Numbered from the stretch's first letter, positions 22,841 through 31,039 are shown. The stretch: DNA of 64,000 bases from [Pasteurella] mairii (GCA_900454475.1 UGSS01000002.1:2189605-2253604); one strand, 5' to 3'. Notes: generated by a model not told the origin, from the letters alone. A program made the numbers and translations.

Positions 22841-23463
22841 CTATCCCCCAAATTGTGTAAATACCTGTTTCTGAGATAATATATCAGAAACAGGTACTTT
22901 ATTATGAACGAAAAACCACTCCACGCGTTGGCAGCGGAATTTGCCAAAACCCTCAAAACACCAGAAGACCTTAATCAGTTTTCACGAATGCTTAAAAAAA
23001 TCACGGTTGAAGCCACTCTAAATAGCGAACTCACTGACCATCTTGGCTATGAAAAGCATCAGCTCCGAAAAGGCAAAAATGCCCAGAATGGCTACACGTC
23101 CAAAACCGTGATTTGTGATGAAGGTGAGATAGAAATCGATACCCCTCGCGACCGTGATGGCGCCTTTGAACCGCACCTTATCAAGACAAACCTGCATTAC
23201 GGGGATGGATGAGCAGATTATTGCCTTATATGCTAAAGGGTTAAGTAATCAAGAAATCGTTGATATGTTCAAAGAACTCTATGATGCTGATGTGTCTACC
23301 AGCCTCATAACGCAACGTGTTTCCAACAGATGATTCGGTGTTCAAAGTGATATAGCTGGCGATGAAAGAGGCGTCAAAAAAATGGACAATGCCGATTCAA
23401 AACTGGAAACAGGCAATGATTGATAATGAAAGAAGATCATTATCTTATCATCATAATGTCTAG
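22841..23463 (+). mobile_element. Internally deleted IS256-family element
   Basis: A left end (CTATCCCCCAAATTGTGTAA) precedes the transposase start at 22904. The intact N-terminal part (MNEKPLHALAAEFAKTLKTPEDL... TPRDRDGAFEPHLI) stops at 23212. A second piece (MDEQIIALYAKGLSNQEIVDMF...) follows. The sequence then jumps to the extreme C-terminus (TDDSVFKVI, stop, LAMKEASKKWTMPIQNWKQA). The DDE core is lost. The same C-terminal fragment recurs at 37278. Confidence 0.8.
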
Positions 23464-23714
23464 TTATGTACTCAAAACACTATATATTTCTCTTTAAATC
23501 CTTTCTTTTCCCAAAAAATATATTAAGAAACCGCTTGCTTTATAAACAAATAAAGCCTATGCCACAGTATATTACATTTAGACCAAGTGGAGACAGAAAA
23601 ATGGAACGAATTGCAAGCCTGTTCAAAAATGGTCGAAGCCAAGCAGTTAGATTACCTGTTGATTTTGAATTTAATGCGCAGCAAATTTATATCCGCAAAG
23701 AAGCAAATGGTGAT
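23323..23714 (+). repeat. Direct repeat of 37278-37670 (IS256 tail plus vapB 5' part)
   Basis: About 390 bp are nearly identical to 37278-37670 in the same orientation. The only length difference seen is one T near 23523. It ends within the vapB-like gene, where sequence switches to a copy of the topB tail with a 2-bp AT overlap. Confidence 0.9.
23601..23714 (+). pseudogene. Truncated VapB-type antitoxin
   Basis: MERIASLFKNGRSQAVRLPVDFEFNAQ... matches the intact VapB at 37557 with one substitution, then is cut at codon 38. The frame runs on into the reversed topB tail, giving a meaningless extension. No vapC follows. Confidence 0.85.
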
Positions 23715-24815
23715 TTCGGCAACGCATTGATAATCGACAATGCTAACGACCTTTGTATACACATCATACCATATTATTTGACTTGTTGGTGTAACTTTGC
23801 AAATTGTTGGGACAGATTCACAGAAGAATATTTTTTCCCCGATTTCTTTTTCTTTGTACTGGACTCCACGTAGTTGCATTGAGGATACCCCATACACCCC
23901 CAAAAGTCCCCATTTTTCCCTGTTCGCTTTCTTAAAGGCTTACCACATTCAGGGCATTTTTTAATCTCTACATTACCCATTTTTATGTCTTGTCGCCCAC
24001 AGGTTTGAATTAAATAGCGCACGAACTGTTCTTGTTTTTGCATAAAGTCCTGCAAGCTCATTTGCTTTTCCGCAATTTGGTTTAATGCTTGTTCCCATAA
24101 TGCTGTCAACCCAGGATCTTTTAATGCCGTTGGCAAATTCGTAATCAGCATTTTGCCAGCAGAGGTGGATATTACTGATTTACCTTTTTTCTGAATATAG
24201 CCTCGGTCATAAAGGGTTTTCATAATACTCGCTCGCGTTGCTTCCGTGCCAAGTCCCTCTGTTTCGCGTAATTGTTTTTTCAGACGTTCATCTGTTACAA
24301 AACGAGCGACATTGACCATTGCAGTTAATAAGGTACCTTCCGTATAGTGTTGCGGTGGCGTGGTTTTAAGTGATTCAACCTCTGTATTTACCACGGCTAA
24401 GTTTTGTCCAATATTGAGTACGGGCAAACCTTGTTTATCCCCTTGCTCCTCCTTGGCGTGACGAAATAACATTTTCCACCCCGTAACTACGGTTACTTGA
24501 CCTTTTGCTACCAGTTGATGTGTGCCACAAGATAAGCGAATCTGGGTCTTATCAACCTCAAATTGTGGTAAAAATTGCGCAAGATAACGCCGACGAATCA
24601 GGTCGTACACCTTAAACTCATCTTTATCCATTTTGGTAATGTCAACAGGTTGTGTTGTAGGAATAATTCCGTGGTGTGCTGTGATTTTTTTATCGTTCCA
24701 TGCACGAGATTTTTGACTCAAATTAAGATGTGGTCGCAAAGGTTGTAAAGTAGTATCGGATTTCAACAAGCTATTAATCACCTGTGGCACTTCTAGTAAC
24801 TGTGCTTCGGGCAAA
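23713..24815 (-). repeat. 1.1-kb duplicate of the topB 3' end (copy of 59785-60887)
   Basis: This 1103-bp segment matches 59785-60887 in direct orientation at constant offset. I noticed only two base differences (one giving Glu/Lys in TEVESLKTT, one near 24750). It holds the last ~350 codons of topB, so it is a fragment without Toprim or catalytic Tyr regions. The frame could start at a chance ATG near 24823, but it is best read as a pseudogene. Confidence 0.92.
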
Positions 24816-26270
24816 ACCATCAATCGTTACGCCATTGTGCTGAATAGTTCGTTTTTCGCTTGGCAAGAAATCAAGTAATAACGTTTGTTCATCAACAGGC
24901 ATTTGCGGATAACCACAACCAACGTGATCTTTATCACCAAAAATCCCTAATCGCCATTTTTGAACAGGCGACATACCTAACGCAGAGTGGGTGCGTTTGT
25001 GATACACGTTTACAATATAGTTAATCAGCCACGTTTCAAATTCATCTAAGGTCATTGCCGCTTCGGCTTCCGATTGATAGGTATCTTTCTCTTTCGTGTT
25101 AGAGAATGTTGTACTGCTCAAGCCGTGAACTTCTTGCATAAACGCACCGATCACTCGCTCAATATGTCCGCCAAACTCGGGACGACCAACAGGACGAAAC
25201 TCAAGAGCAATACCGTGCGATTCGCAAGATTTAGATAAATCAAGTGAGCGGAAGTCAGCACCGTTATCTACATGGATTTTATTTGGATAACCAAATACCG
25301 TCCATTCACCTTGTACGTTATGATCTAGTAATAAACGCTCTTTCGGCAAAATGCTACGAGCAATACACATTGCAACCGATGCTACTGATGGTGTATCAAG
25401 CGATAGATAGTAACCAGTAATCATTCGACTATATATATCCATTGCCAATGTTAAATACGGTCTGCCAATCGGTTTATGATACTGGTTATCTACGATGATT
25501 AAATCAACAGGTGTATGATCGATTTGAATCACGCTTAAAGGAAAATCTACGTTAGGGAAGCTATTTGGCTTCGGTGTAAATTTATTCTTCGCTTTCTCTT
25601 TCTGTCCACGTTTACGTAATCTTTCTTCTTCCGATATACGTAAAATGCGTTGTCGGATAGTGCGACGACTTGGGCTATCAATCCCTTTTTGACTGGCTAC
25701 ACGCTGTACCTCACGGATTGTTTGCTCAATCGTTGGACGTTGTTTATGTAAGTAAAACTCATTAATAACCGCCGTTACCAATTCATCTTGCTCTTTGTTT
25801 AAACGTGAGTTACCTTCCGCCCAACCACGCTTTCGACTTACTAACCCCGCTATCGAGCCAAGAGAGTTGTATGCTTGAATCCAACGATATAAACTTCGAT
25901 CACTTACCCCCACTTCTTTTGCTCGCTCTTTTACTGAAGAAGGACAATGCTGCTCGTAATTAAGCAGAGGCTTAATCATTTCGTATTTTTCTAACGCTTT
26001 TTCCCAGTATTCGTCACTAATTGCACTTAAATCAACAGAAACATCTTCGCGTTCATTAACTTTCAAATTCTCAAGCTGATGAATACTAGCAATCTTACTT
26101 TGGCGAGTATGAAGATTTCGGATCATCACTTGTGCATCTTCATCTAAATACTCAATCAACTCATATTGTTCGCCATCTTCGCGGTTTACATAAACATTAC
26201 CTTTTTGCAAAATGAGACGATCACGCTCTAATCGACCGTGATAGCGAGGATGAATAAATCCCTTAGTCAT
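24774..26270 (-). CDS. tnsB: Tn7-like transposase TnsB (rve/Mu-transposase family), C-terminally truncated
   Basis: A 498-aa DDE transposase. Counting from ATG 26270, the acidic residues are near D251 (IQIDHTPVD), D335 (HVDNGADF) and E371 (GHIERV). A helix-turn-helix (RAKEVGVSDRSLYRWIQAY) precedes the core. The ATG overlaps the tnsA stop and has GGGGGT upstream. The last 13 residues (FARSTV...) come from the topB duplicate, so the native tail, where TnsB contacts TnsC, is missing. It is probably inactive. Confidence 0.8.
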   Translation of the reverse strand: MTKGFIHPRYHGRLERDRLILQKGNVYVNREDGEQYELIEYLDEDAQVMIRNLHTRQSKIASIHQLENLKVNEREDVSVDLSAISDEYWEKALEKYEMIKPLLNYEQHCPSSVKERAKEVGVSDRSLYRWIQAYNSLGSIAGLVSRKRGWAEGNSRLNKEQDELVTAVINEFYLHKQRPTIEQTIREVQRVASQKGIDSPSRRTIRQRILRISEEERLRKRGQKEKAKNKFTPKPNSFPNVDFPLSVIQIDHTPVDLIIVDNQYHKPIGRPYLTLAMDIYSRMITGYYLSLDTPSVASVAMCIARSILPKERLLLDHNVQGEWTVFGYPNKIHVDNGADFRSLDLSKSCESHGIALEFRPVGRPEFGGHIERVIGAFMQEVHGLSSTTFSNTKEKDTYQSEAEAAMTLDEFETWLINYIVNVYHKRTHSALGMSPVQKWRLGIFGDKDHVGCGYPQMPVDEQTLLLDFLPSEKRTIQHNGVTIDGFARSTVTRSATGD

Positions 26271-26925
26271 TTGAATACCCCCAAACTTCGGTAAATTCAG
26301 ATAATGGTTCAAACCAGTTGCAAGTCAGTTGCTTGGTTGCTAATAAGTGATAGATAACCTGTAATCCTTTGATTCGATAGAGTGAACCTGTAAATAATCG
26401 AGAGAGTAGAAAATCTATTGTTGTATTGTCGTGTAATTTAACTTGAGTAAGTACCGCCTCAATATCTTCTGGATCGTACTGTAATCGCTTATAACGTTGA
26501 ACTGCGTTAATGTTGAATAATGCAAGGTGGCGAATTCTATCTTCATCATAAATATGGAAGATGCACTCGTTCTTTTTGCTGAATGCCATTGCAGCCTTCC
26601 ATTTTTCTTTCCAATCACGCCAATGTTCCTGCCATTTTGATTTCGGCTTTACTTCAATCAAAAGCGATGGTCGTCCATCATTGAAGCGAATGAAGAAATC
26701 AGGCGTGTAAGGGTAAGTCATTTCGTTCTTTACAAACAGAAGGCGGACAGGTTGAGAAATGATTTCCTCTACCGCAGGCATATAAGTAAAATAAAGTAAA
26801 AGATCTCGCTCAAGCGTAGATTCGTAAGGAATGCTTACTCCATCTTTAAAAGGGAGTAAACCTGATACGCTAAGGCGCGTTGGTTTGATCTTACGAACCT
26901 GTTGGAAAGTGGGTTCTGTTTTCAT
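26263..26925 (-). CDS. tnsA: Tn7-like TnsA endonuclease
   Basis: At 220 aa it has the TnsA N-terminal nuclease core: YESTLERDLLLY (Glu35/Glu39), YTPDFFIRF (Asp76) and SLLIEVKPKSK (Glu91-Lys93). This restriction-like PD-ExK fold cuts the 5' ends of Tn7-type transposons. A winged-helix-like C-terminal half follows. It overlaps tnsB by 8 nt in the classic tnsA-tnsB order. tnsC, target-selection genes and the other end are not in the window. Confidence 0.82.
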   Translation of the reverse strand: MKTEPTFQQVRKIKPTRLSVSGLLPFKDGVSIPYESTLERDLLLYFTYMPAVEEIISQPVRLLFVKNEMTYPYTPDFFIRFNDGRPSLLIEVKPKSKWQEHWRDWKEKWKAAMAFSKKNECIFHIYDEDRIRHLALFNINAVQRYKRLQYDPEDIEAVLTQVKLHDNTTIDFLLSRLFTGSLYRIKGLQVIYHLLATKQLTCNWFEPLSEFTEVWGYSND

Positions 26926-26931
26926 AAATAA

Positions 26932-27085
26932 TTTGACCTTATTGGTATCTTTTAATATATTTTGACAGCTATTTGTAGCTTTAATGACATTAAATTGTAC
27001 CTTCTAAGAGTAAAAAAATAGGCTAAAGCCTTATTCTTTCGTTCTAAGTTTTGCCTATTATGCCACTTATTTGTAACTTTGACTC
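26932..27085. repeat. Repeated TnsB-binding-like sites upstream of tnsA
   Basis: Four related copies of a motif near TGACNTTATTTGTANCTTTTAA occur at 26932-26955, 26961-26984, 26982-27007 and 27063-27085. Tn7-type ends carry several 20-22-bp TnsB sites next to tnsA, so this is probably the transposon end. The exact TGT/ACA terminus is not clear. Sequence from 27086 to 27233 shows no gene. Confidence 0.55.
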
Positions 27086-27233
27086 TTAGCTGGCAAGGAA
27101 GGCATAAATAATAAAATAAAGAAGGAAGATAAATAGTTGAGTATCATTTTTATATGCACCATATGTTGTGCATTTATTCTGTTCGCAACTCGTCTATTTA
27201 GAAAGAGAAAATTATGTAGAGAAATTTTTCAAT

Positions 27234-27551
27234 TTAAAGATTCAGCAATAATGATACTTTTTGGCGAATTTCTGTTAATTCCAATGTGGTAATTTTTCCT
27301 TTAAATTCTGCTTGACGGATTCGCCAGTCTAAACTTTTAACTTGATCGGATAATACAACATTTTTAGGGCGACCACTGACAGCGACTTCGAAAGGGTAAC
27401 CTTTAATTTTGGTGGTTAAAGGGCAACAGACTAACAAACCGGTTAAATGATTATAAGATTTTGGCGTTAATACCACAGCAGGACGATGCCCAGCTTGCGG
27501 TGTAAAGTTTAACCAAATAATGTCGCCTACATCAGGGATATATTCAGGCAT
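27234..27551 (-). CDS. mazF: MazF/PemK-type endoribonuclease toxin
   Basis: This 105-aa protein has the MazF layout: DVGDIIWLNFTPQAGHRPAVVLTP, LVCCPLTTKIKGYPFEV and VVLSDQVKSLDWRIRQA. It contains the conserved catalytic Arg of GHRPAVV and the SDQV motif. MazF toxins cut mRNA at short sequences. The ATG at 27551 shares a base with the antitoxin stop (TAATG), with GGAG 7 nt upstream. The coding sequence looks intact although the paired antitoxin does not. Confidence 0.85.
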   Translation of the reverse strand: MPEYIPDVGDIIWLNFTPQAGHRPAVVLTPKSYNHLTGLLVCCPLTTKIKGYPFEVAVSGRPKNVVLSDQVKSLDWRIRQAEFKGKITTLELTEIRQKVSLLLNL

Positions 27552-27787
27552 TACCACTCTCCATCTTTGGGTTCACCAAAATCAACTTCTTGATGTAGAT
27601 TGTTTTTGTTAATACCTAATAACAATTTTTCCAGAGTAGGTTGATGAGATACTGGTTCAATAATGATTTTGCCATTGTCAACTTGCATATTAATAAGTTA
27701 ATCGGCTTTTAATCGTAGCTCAGCTAAAATAGGTGCTGAAATTCTAATGCCAATACTGTTGCCCTATTTCTTTATGGTTAAATTCAT
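27551..27787 (-). pseudogene. mazE: MazE-type antitoxin with two nonsense codons
   Basis: The frame reads MNLTIKK-stop-GNSIGIRISAPILAELRLKAD-stop-LINMQVDNGKIIIEPVSHQPTLEKLL... to EPKDGEW. The AbrB-type N-terminus would normally read KKWGNS. Codon 8 is TAG (27764-27766, from Trp) and codon 30 is TAA (27698-27700, probably from Gln). The rest of the frame is clean, so decay is recent. Restart at Met33 would give only the toxin-binding tail. Confidence 0.88.
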
Positions 27788-27900
27788 ATTACTTTCCTCT
27801 GCTTAATTATACATTGTATAACTTTTACTCCTGTCTAAATCAATGAAAAAATTTCTTTTGCTGAGTTAGTATTAAAAGGATATTTTTACCTGAGAAAAGA

Positions 27901-27925
27901 ATCCCCTAGATATCATCTAGGGGAT
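27901..27925 (-). terminator. Terminator of the first minus-strand accessory operon
   Basis: A perfect 11-bp stem ATCCCCTAGAT / ATCTAGGGGAT with a 3-nt loop, followed on the minus strand by T-rich sequence. Confidence 0.75.
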
Positions 27926-27930
27926 ATTGT

Positions 27931-28074
27931 TTAATGATGAGAATCTAATTTTTTAGTTTCTAGATCTTCGGGATTTTTTCTAGTAGATTTTTCAAGTTTT
28001 GAGGCGCCATAGGCAGCTAAGCAGCCTAGAATTGCCAAAATCGCTAAACCTACAGATAGTCCAATAGGGTTCAT
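27931..28074 (-). CDS. Small single-pass membrane protein (47 aa)
   Basis: MNPIGLSVGLAILAILGCLAAYG forms one transmembrane helix, followed by a charged tail (KLEKSTRKNPEDLETKKLDSHH). It starts 1 nt after the preceding gene's TAA, with GGAGAAA upstream, so it is translationally coupled. The two-gene arrangement (larger two-helix protein, then tiny one-helix protein) recurs at 31165-31415 with 31040-31168, and at 57817-58053 with 57644-57781. Confidence 0.7.
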   Translation of the reverse strand: MNPIGLSVGLAILAILGCLAAYGASKLEKSTRKNPEDLETKKLDSHH

Positions 28075-28075
28075 A

Positions 28076-28309
28076 TTATTTCTCCTCTGATAGGCGAATT
28101 ATAACTTGTCGAAAGTATCGTCCAACAGTCAAAAATGCTAGTACGACTACGCTCAGTAATACAATATTAAATATTCTAAAGCCTAAACTATTATCGCTAT
28201 ACAGCATAACAGGAATAGCTAGAAGTGCAACTTTTGCTATATCGTCGCTCATTTTTGACCATGCCTCCAAAGTCGAAATTTCAAAGGGTGGTTTAAATAA
28301 TCTAAACAT
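28076..28309 (-). CDS. Small two-helix membrane protein (77 aa)
   Basis: MFRLFKPPFEISTLEAWSKMSDDIAKVALLAIPVMLYSDN... has an amphipathic N-terminal part and two hydrophobic helices, then a basic end. The pattern SDDIAKVALLAI..SDN resembles SDDLRKGAYLMGVG..SSDN in the broken 31165 gene and AEDFRKAGTIAGVG..AKDN in 57817. These are paralogues. No known family recognised. It carries the RBS-mimic leader. Confidence 0.7.
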   Translation of the reverse strand: MFRLFKPPFEISTLEAWSKMSDDIAKVALLAIPVMLYSDNSLGFRIFNIVLLSVVVLAFLTVGRYFRQVIIRLSEEK

Positions 28310-28375
28310 AATGCTCCTTATTTTTAATTAAAATAGGGATACATTACGTCACAGGGGATAATGTACCCCCTGTGG
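28310..28375 (-). promoter_or_regulatory. Three-part RBS-mimic leader of the 28309 gene
   Basis: The RBS arm GGAGCATTAT (28308-28317) faces an anti-RBS GTAATGTATCCC (28335-28347). Upstream, CACAGGGG/CCCCTGTG (28350-28374) is a hairpin whose 5' arm and loop (GGGGTACATTAT) mimic the RBS arm. Confidence 0.6.
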
Positions 28376-28440
28376 GTTTAAGAATGAGGCGAATGCCTTA
28401 TTCTGTGGTGTTAAAAACAAATTAGAACAATAGAATGACT

Positions 28441-28743
28441 TTAGCTTGAAGGCATAGATAGCTTTTTACGTGCTAAATAGTCTTTTATTGACCATTCTGG
28501 ATTAAATTCGCGTTTACCTGCTAATAATCCATTAATGGATAAATTCAAATCAAGCTCCCACCAATGAATACCTTCCCCCGTAGGAGAGAGTTCATAGTTT
28601 TCTCGTTCAGCTTGCGAAGCCTGTTCTAATTTCGGAAACCAACTAAATGGCACTCCTAATATTCTTCCATCTTGCAAAGTAATTTGAAATAAATCTTGCT
28701 GAATAGAGACTTTAGTGGCTACTGCGAATGTTGAAGAAGTCAT
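28441..28743 (-). CDS. DUF2442 protein
   Basis: At 100 aa this fits DUF2442: an N-terminal strand pair (FQITLQDGRILGVPFSWFPKL) and the HWWELDLNLSINGLL motif. DUF2442 proteins are often encoded next to DUF4160 and have been proposed as antitoxin-like partners. The ATG at 28743 overlaps the DUF4160 gene by about 32 nt, so translation is coupled. Confidence 0.75.
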   Translation of the reverse strand: MTSSTFAVATKVSIQQDLFQITLQDGRILGVPFSWFPKLEQASQAERENYELSPTGEGIHWWELDLNLSINGLLAGKREFNPEWSIKDYLARKKLSMPSS

Positions 28744-28966
28744 TCCAAACCTCCACGATAAATTGTTCATATTTTTGTAAATAATCACATATTTCTTTTA
28801 ACTCTTTTGAGGAGAGTCCATAATTATATGCTAGGGATACTGGCTTTAACCAGATTTTGGCTGTTTTGCCTGATTTGTCTATATGGACATGAACAGGCTC
28901 TAACGGTACTCCCTCATTAGAGTAAAAGTATATTTTATAACCTTTATAAGTTAAAACTATAGGCAT
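28712..28966 (-). CDS. DUF4160 protein
   Basis: At 84 aa it carries the DUF4160 hallmark EPVHVHIDKSGKTAKIWL plus GLSSKELKEICDYLQKY. The family is frequently paired with DUF2442, which overlaps its end here. The start at 28966 is set by the GGAGTACACT ribosome site, which belongs to a three-part leader. The toxin-antitoxin reading of this pair is inference from genomic association. Confidence 0.78.
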   Translation of the reverse strand: MPIVLTYKGYKIYFYSNEGVPLEPVHVHIDKSGKTAKIWLKPVSLAYNYGLSSKELKEICDYLQKYEQFIVEVWNDFFNIRSSH

Positions 28967-29035
28967 AGTGTACTCCAATTCAATAAAAAAGGGGATACAC
29001 TATGCCCAAAGGGATACTATATCCCCTTGGGATGA
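28967..29035 (-). promoter_or_regulatory. Three-part RBS-mimic leader of the DUF4160 gene
   Basis: RBS arm GGAGTACACTAT (28965-28976), anti-RBS ATAGTGTATCCCC (28991-29003), and a perfect upstream hairpin CCCAAGGGGATA / TATCCCTTTGGG (29005-29031) whose 5' arm GGGGATATAGTAT mimics the RBS. Confidence 0.7.
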
Positions 29036-29039
29036 ATGA

Positions 29040-29999
29040 CTATGCTGCAAAATTTAAACGTTCATATTGTTCCATGACTTGTAAACAGTCAAACATATAT
29101 TGACAGGCTTCACGTGCTTTCCCAGATGCTTTAAAGATGGCTCTTTTATCTTCTTTAAGCAGTTGGATCCAACCGTTAATGTATCCGGCATTTTGTTGCA
29201 CAGTATTAAAACCAATATGTGCACACAAAAAAGCGGATCCCATTTCAGCGACAAGTTCCTCAAACGCATAGACTTTACTCAGACGACCTGATGTGCCTGT
29301 TACACCTTCACGATTTAATCGATCTTTGTGACCGGTTGCATGAGTTATTTCATGGAGTAGAACAGAATAAAATTCTTGTTCGCTTGTAAATTGTTTAATT
29401 TCAGGTATCGCAATGACATCTTTTGCCGATGAGTAATAAGCCTTATTTTGTGGCTTAATATCAACTTTAACGCTCATTCCATCAATGATTTGGCGAATTT
29501 CTCTAAAAATTTCATAAGGATCTTCGTCATTTTTGATGATATGAGTATCATCGTATAAGTATTGAGGCAAGTTTTCACATTGCTCAATATTAAATACAGC
29601 ATGTCTTTTAAGTAGAGCAAAATGCTCCATTTCAGGGTTACCCTCATCATCCAATATGGTATTTCCCTCATCATCAAGTTTTTCTCGATCAACCGGGCGA
29701 TAATTTACAATAATGGTAGCTTTTTCACCCTTGCGCACGTGACCGCCTAATTTATTTGCTGACTGTGCGGTGAGCCATTTGCTCTGTTTATAACCTTTTT
29801 CAGCACTTGCCATCCAAAGAAGCAATATATTGACGCCGGAGTATAAGCGACCGGATACCGCATTCTTAGGCAGTGCAAGGTTATAATCGGGGCTATTCCA
29901 GGGTTTTAACCATGGGGCAGCCCCTTCTTCTAAGCATTTGATGATTCTGTCAGTAATTTCTTGGTATAAATCGGGTTTATGTTGAATTTGTGAGTTCAT
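29040..29999 (-). CDS. ardC: ArdC-like antirestriction protein (ssDNA-binding domain plus zincin)
   Basis: A 319-aa protein with an N-terminal ArdC/DUF1738 domain (LYQEITDRIIKCLEEGAAPWLKPW..., SGRLYSGVNILLLW..., VRKGEKAT) and a C-terminal zincin domain with HEITHATGH. In conjugative plasmids ArdC-type proteins protect incoming DNA from restriction. The ATG at 29999 has AGGAGAACAC upstream. A longer in-frame extension would run through the regulatory hairpin. Confidence 0.88.
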   Translation of the reverse strand: MNSQIQHKPDLYQEITDRIIKCLEEGAAPWLKPWNSPDYNLALPKNAVSGRLYSGVNILLLWMASAEKGYKQSKWLTAQSANKLGGHVRKGEKATIIVNYRPVDREKLDDEGNTILDDEGNPEMEHFALLKRHAVFNIEQCENLPQYLYDDTHIIKNDEDPYEIFREIRQIIDGMSVKVDIKPQNKAYYSSAKDVIAIPEIKQFTSEQEFYSVLLHEITHATGHKDRLNREGVTGTSGRLSKVYAFEELVAEMGSAFLCAHIGFNTVQQNAGYINGWIQLLKEDKRAIFKASGKAREACQYMFDCLQVMEQYERLNFAA

Positions 30000-30062
30000 A
30001 ATGTGTTCTCCTAAAATAAAAATGGGGAACACCCCCACTGGGGAAGTATTCCCCGATGGGGT
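30000..30062 (-). promoter_or_regulatory. Three-part RBS-mimic leader of the ardC-like gene
   Basis: RBS arm GGAGAACAC (30003-30011), anti-RBS GTGTTCCCC (30024-30032), and an upstream hairpin CCCCATCGGGGAA / TTCCCCAGTGGGG (30033-30061) whose GGGGAATAC mimics the RBS. Confidence 0.7.
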
Positions 30063-30078
30063 TGAAAAGGAAGTTAAT

Positions 30079-30906
30079 TTATTGAGGTTGACGTAATGGC
30101 GTTAAATTCGTCAACTTTTGTGCAAAGGTTCTCGCTTCACGAATGGCATCAAGGATTAAATAACGTCGATTACCTCCGTAAGTGGTATCCTTACTCAAGT
30201 AAGTACACCAACCTAAAGAACTCTCACCCATTTGAATATTGAGTTCTTTGTGATATACCGTGGCGCTTAAATCAACGATTTTCATACCACTCAAGATTGC
30301 TTCGCAAAATTTATTGGTATCCTCATAGCCAAAATCTTCTGAGCTAAAATAGCCATAATGAAAGGGTACGGGTTCAACAGTAAATTCAATGCAATACTGT
30401 TTGGTGTTAATGGTGCGACGTTTTTCTTCTGGTTCAATATACATTGATTCCAGCAAACGATAACCGAGACATTCCAGCATTTTTGAGGTGCCTTTAATAT
30501 ATTCGTCTAAATCCGCAATAAAGTTGTCCCAGATTTCTCTGAATATGGCTTTATCTTTATTGCGAATATCTCGAAAGTAAAACGCTTCGTCTGCTGGACG
30601 AGCATCAAGCGTCATCGTATTATAATGTGAATAACGATAACCAAAATGATTACGCGTAATGTCAAGCACATTGAAATACTCATTCGCCCCGATATATTCG
30701 GCAATAAATGCAAATCGGCGATAGGCTTTCTCTGTTTTTTCAGAATAAATGTGTTTATACAAATTAATCCAATCATCAGAATAAAGCCGACCATAAAAAG
30801 CGACACCATCGCCTTTGCTATAAGAAAGCGAACTTTCAATAGTTAATTCACTTGGAAAGCCTGCTTCAACTAATTTATTGTCAAAATAAGTGTGTAAAAT
30901 ATTCAT
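30079..30906 (-). CDS. Conserved hypothetical ICE protein
   Basis: A 275-aa soluble protein, MNILHTYFDNKLVEAGFPSEL..., with a SLSYSKGDGVAFYG segment also seen in plasmid and phage accessory proteins. It is rich in Tyr and acidic residues. I do not recognise a catalytic motif. Its place between ardC-like and membrane genes suggests a role in establishment after transfer, by context only. The start is fixed by GGAGAAACGC within a three-part leader. Confidence 0.65.
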   Translation of the reverse strand: MNILHTYFDNKLVEAGFPSELTIESSLSYSKGDGVAFYGRLYSDDWINLYKHIYSEKTEKAYRRFAFIAEYIGANEYFNVLDITRNHFGYRYSHYNTMTLDARPADEAFYFRDIRNKDKAIFREIWDNFIADLDEYIKGTSKMLECLGYRLLESMYIEPEEKRRTINTKQYCIEFTVEPVPFHYGYFSSEDFGYEDTNKFCEAILSGMKIVDLSATVYHKELNIQMGESSLGWCTYLSKDTTYGGNRRYLILDAIREARTFAQKLTNLTPLRQPQ

Positions 30907-30969
30907 TGCGTTTCTCCAAAATAAAAAAGGGGAAACACAATTCCTCAAGGGAAAGGTTTTCCCCTAAGG
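30907..30969 (-). promoter_or_regulatory. Three-part RBS-mimic leader of the 30906 gene
   Basis: RBS arm GGAGAAACGCAAT (30905-30917), anti-RBS ATTGTGTTTCCCC (30929-30941, one T-G wobble), and an upstream hairpin from CCTTAGGGGAAA to TTTCCCTTGAGG (30943-30969). Confidence 0.7.
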
Positions 30970-31039
30970 ATAGGAATATCTTATCGTGATACGATTAAGA
31001 TAGGTTGAAAGGTTAATTCGATTTGTTTTCGGGATCTTT

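Noticed and set aside
23601-23873. A VapB-like protein with a novel C-terminus
   Set aside because: The tail is just the reverse strand of the duplicated topB end, so this is a junction artefact and not a designed fusion.
23774-24823. A 349-aa short topoisomerase
   Set aside because: It is an exact copy of the topB tail without Toprim and catalytic Tyr. Its start codon comes from the tnsB side by chance.
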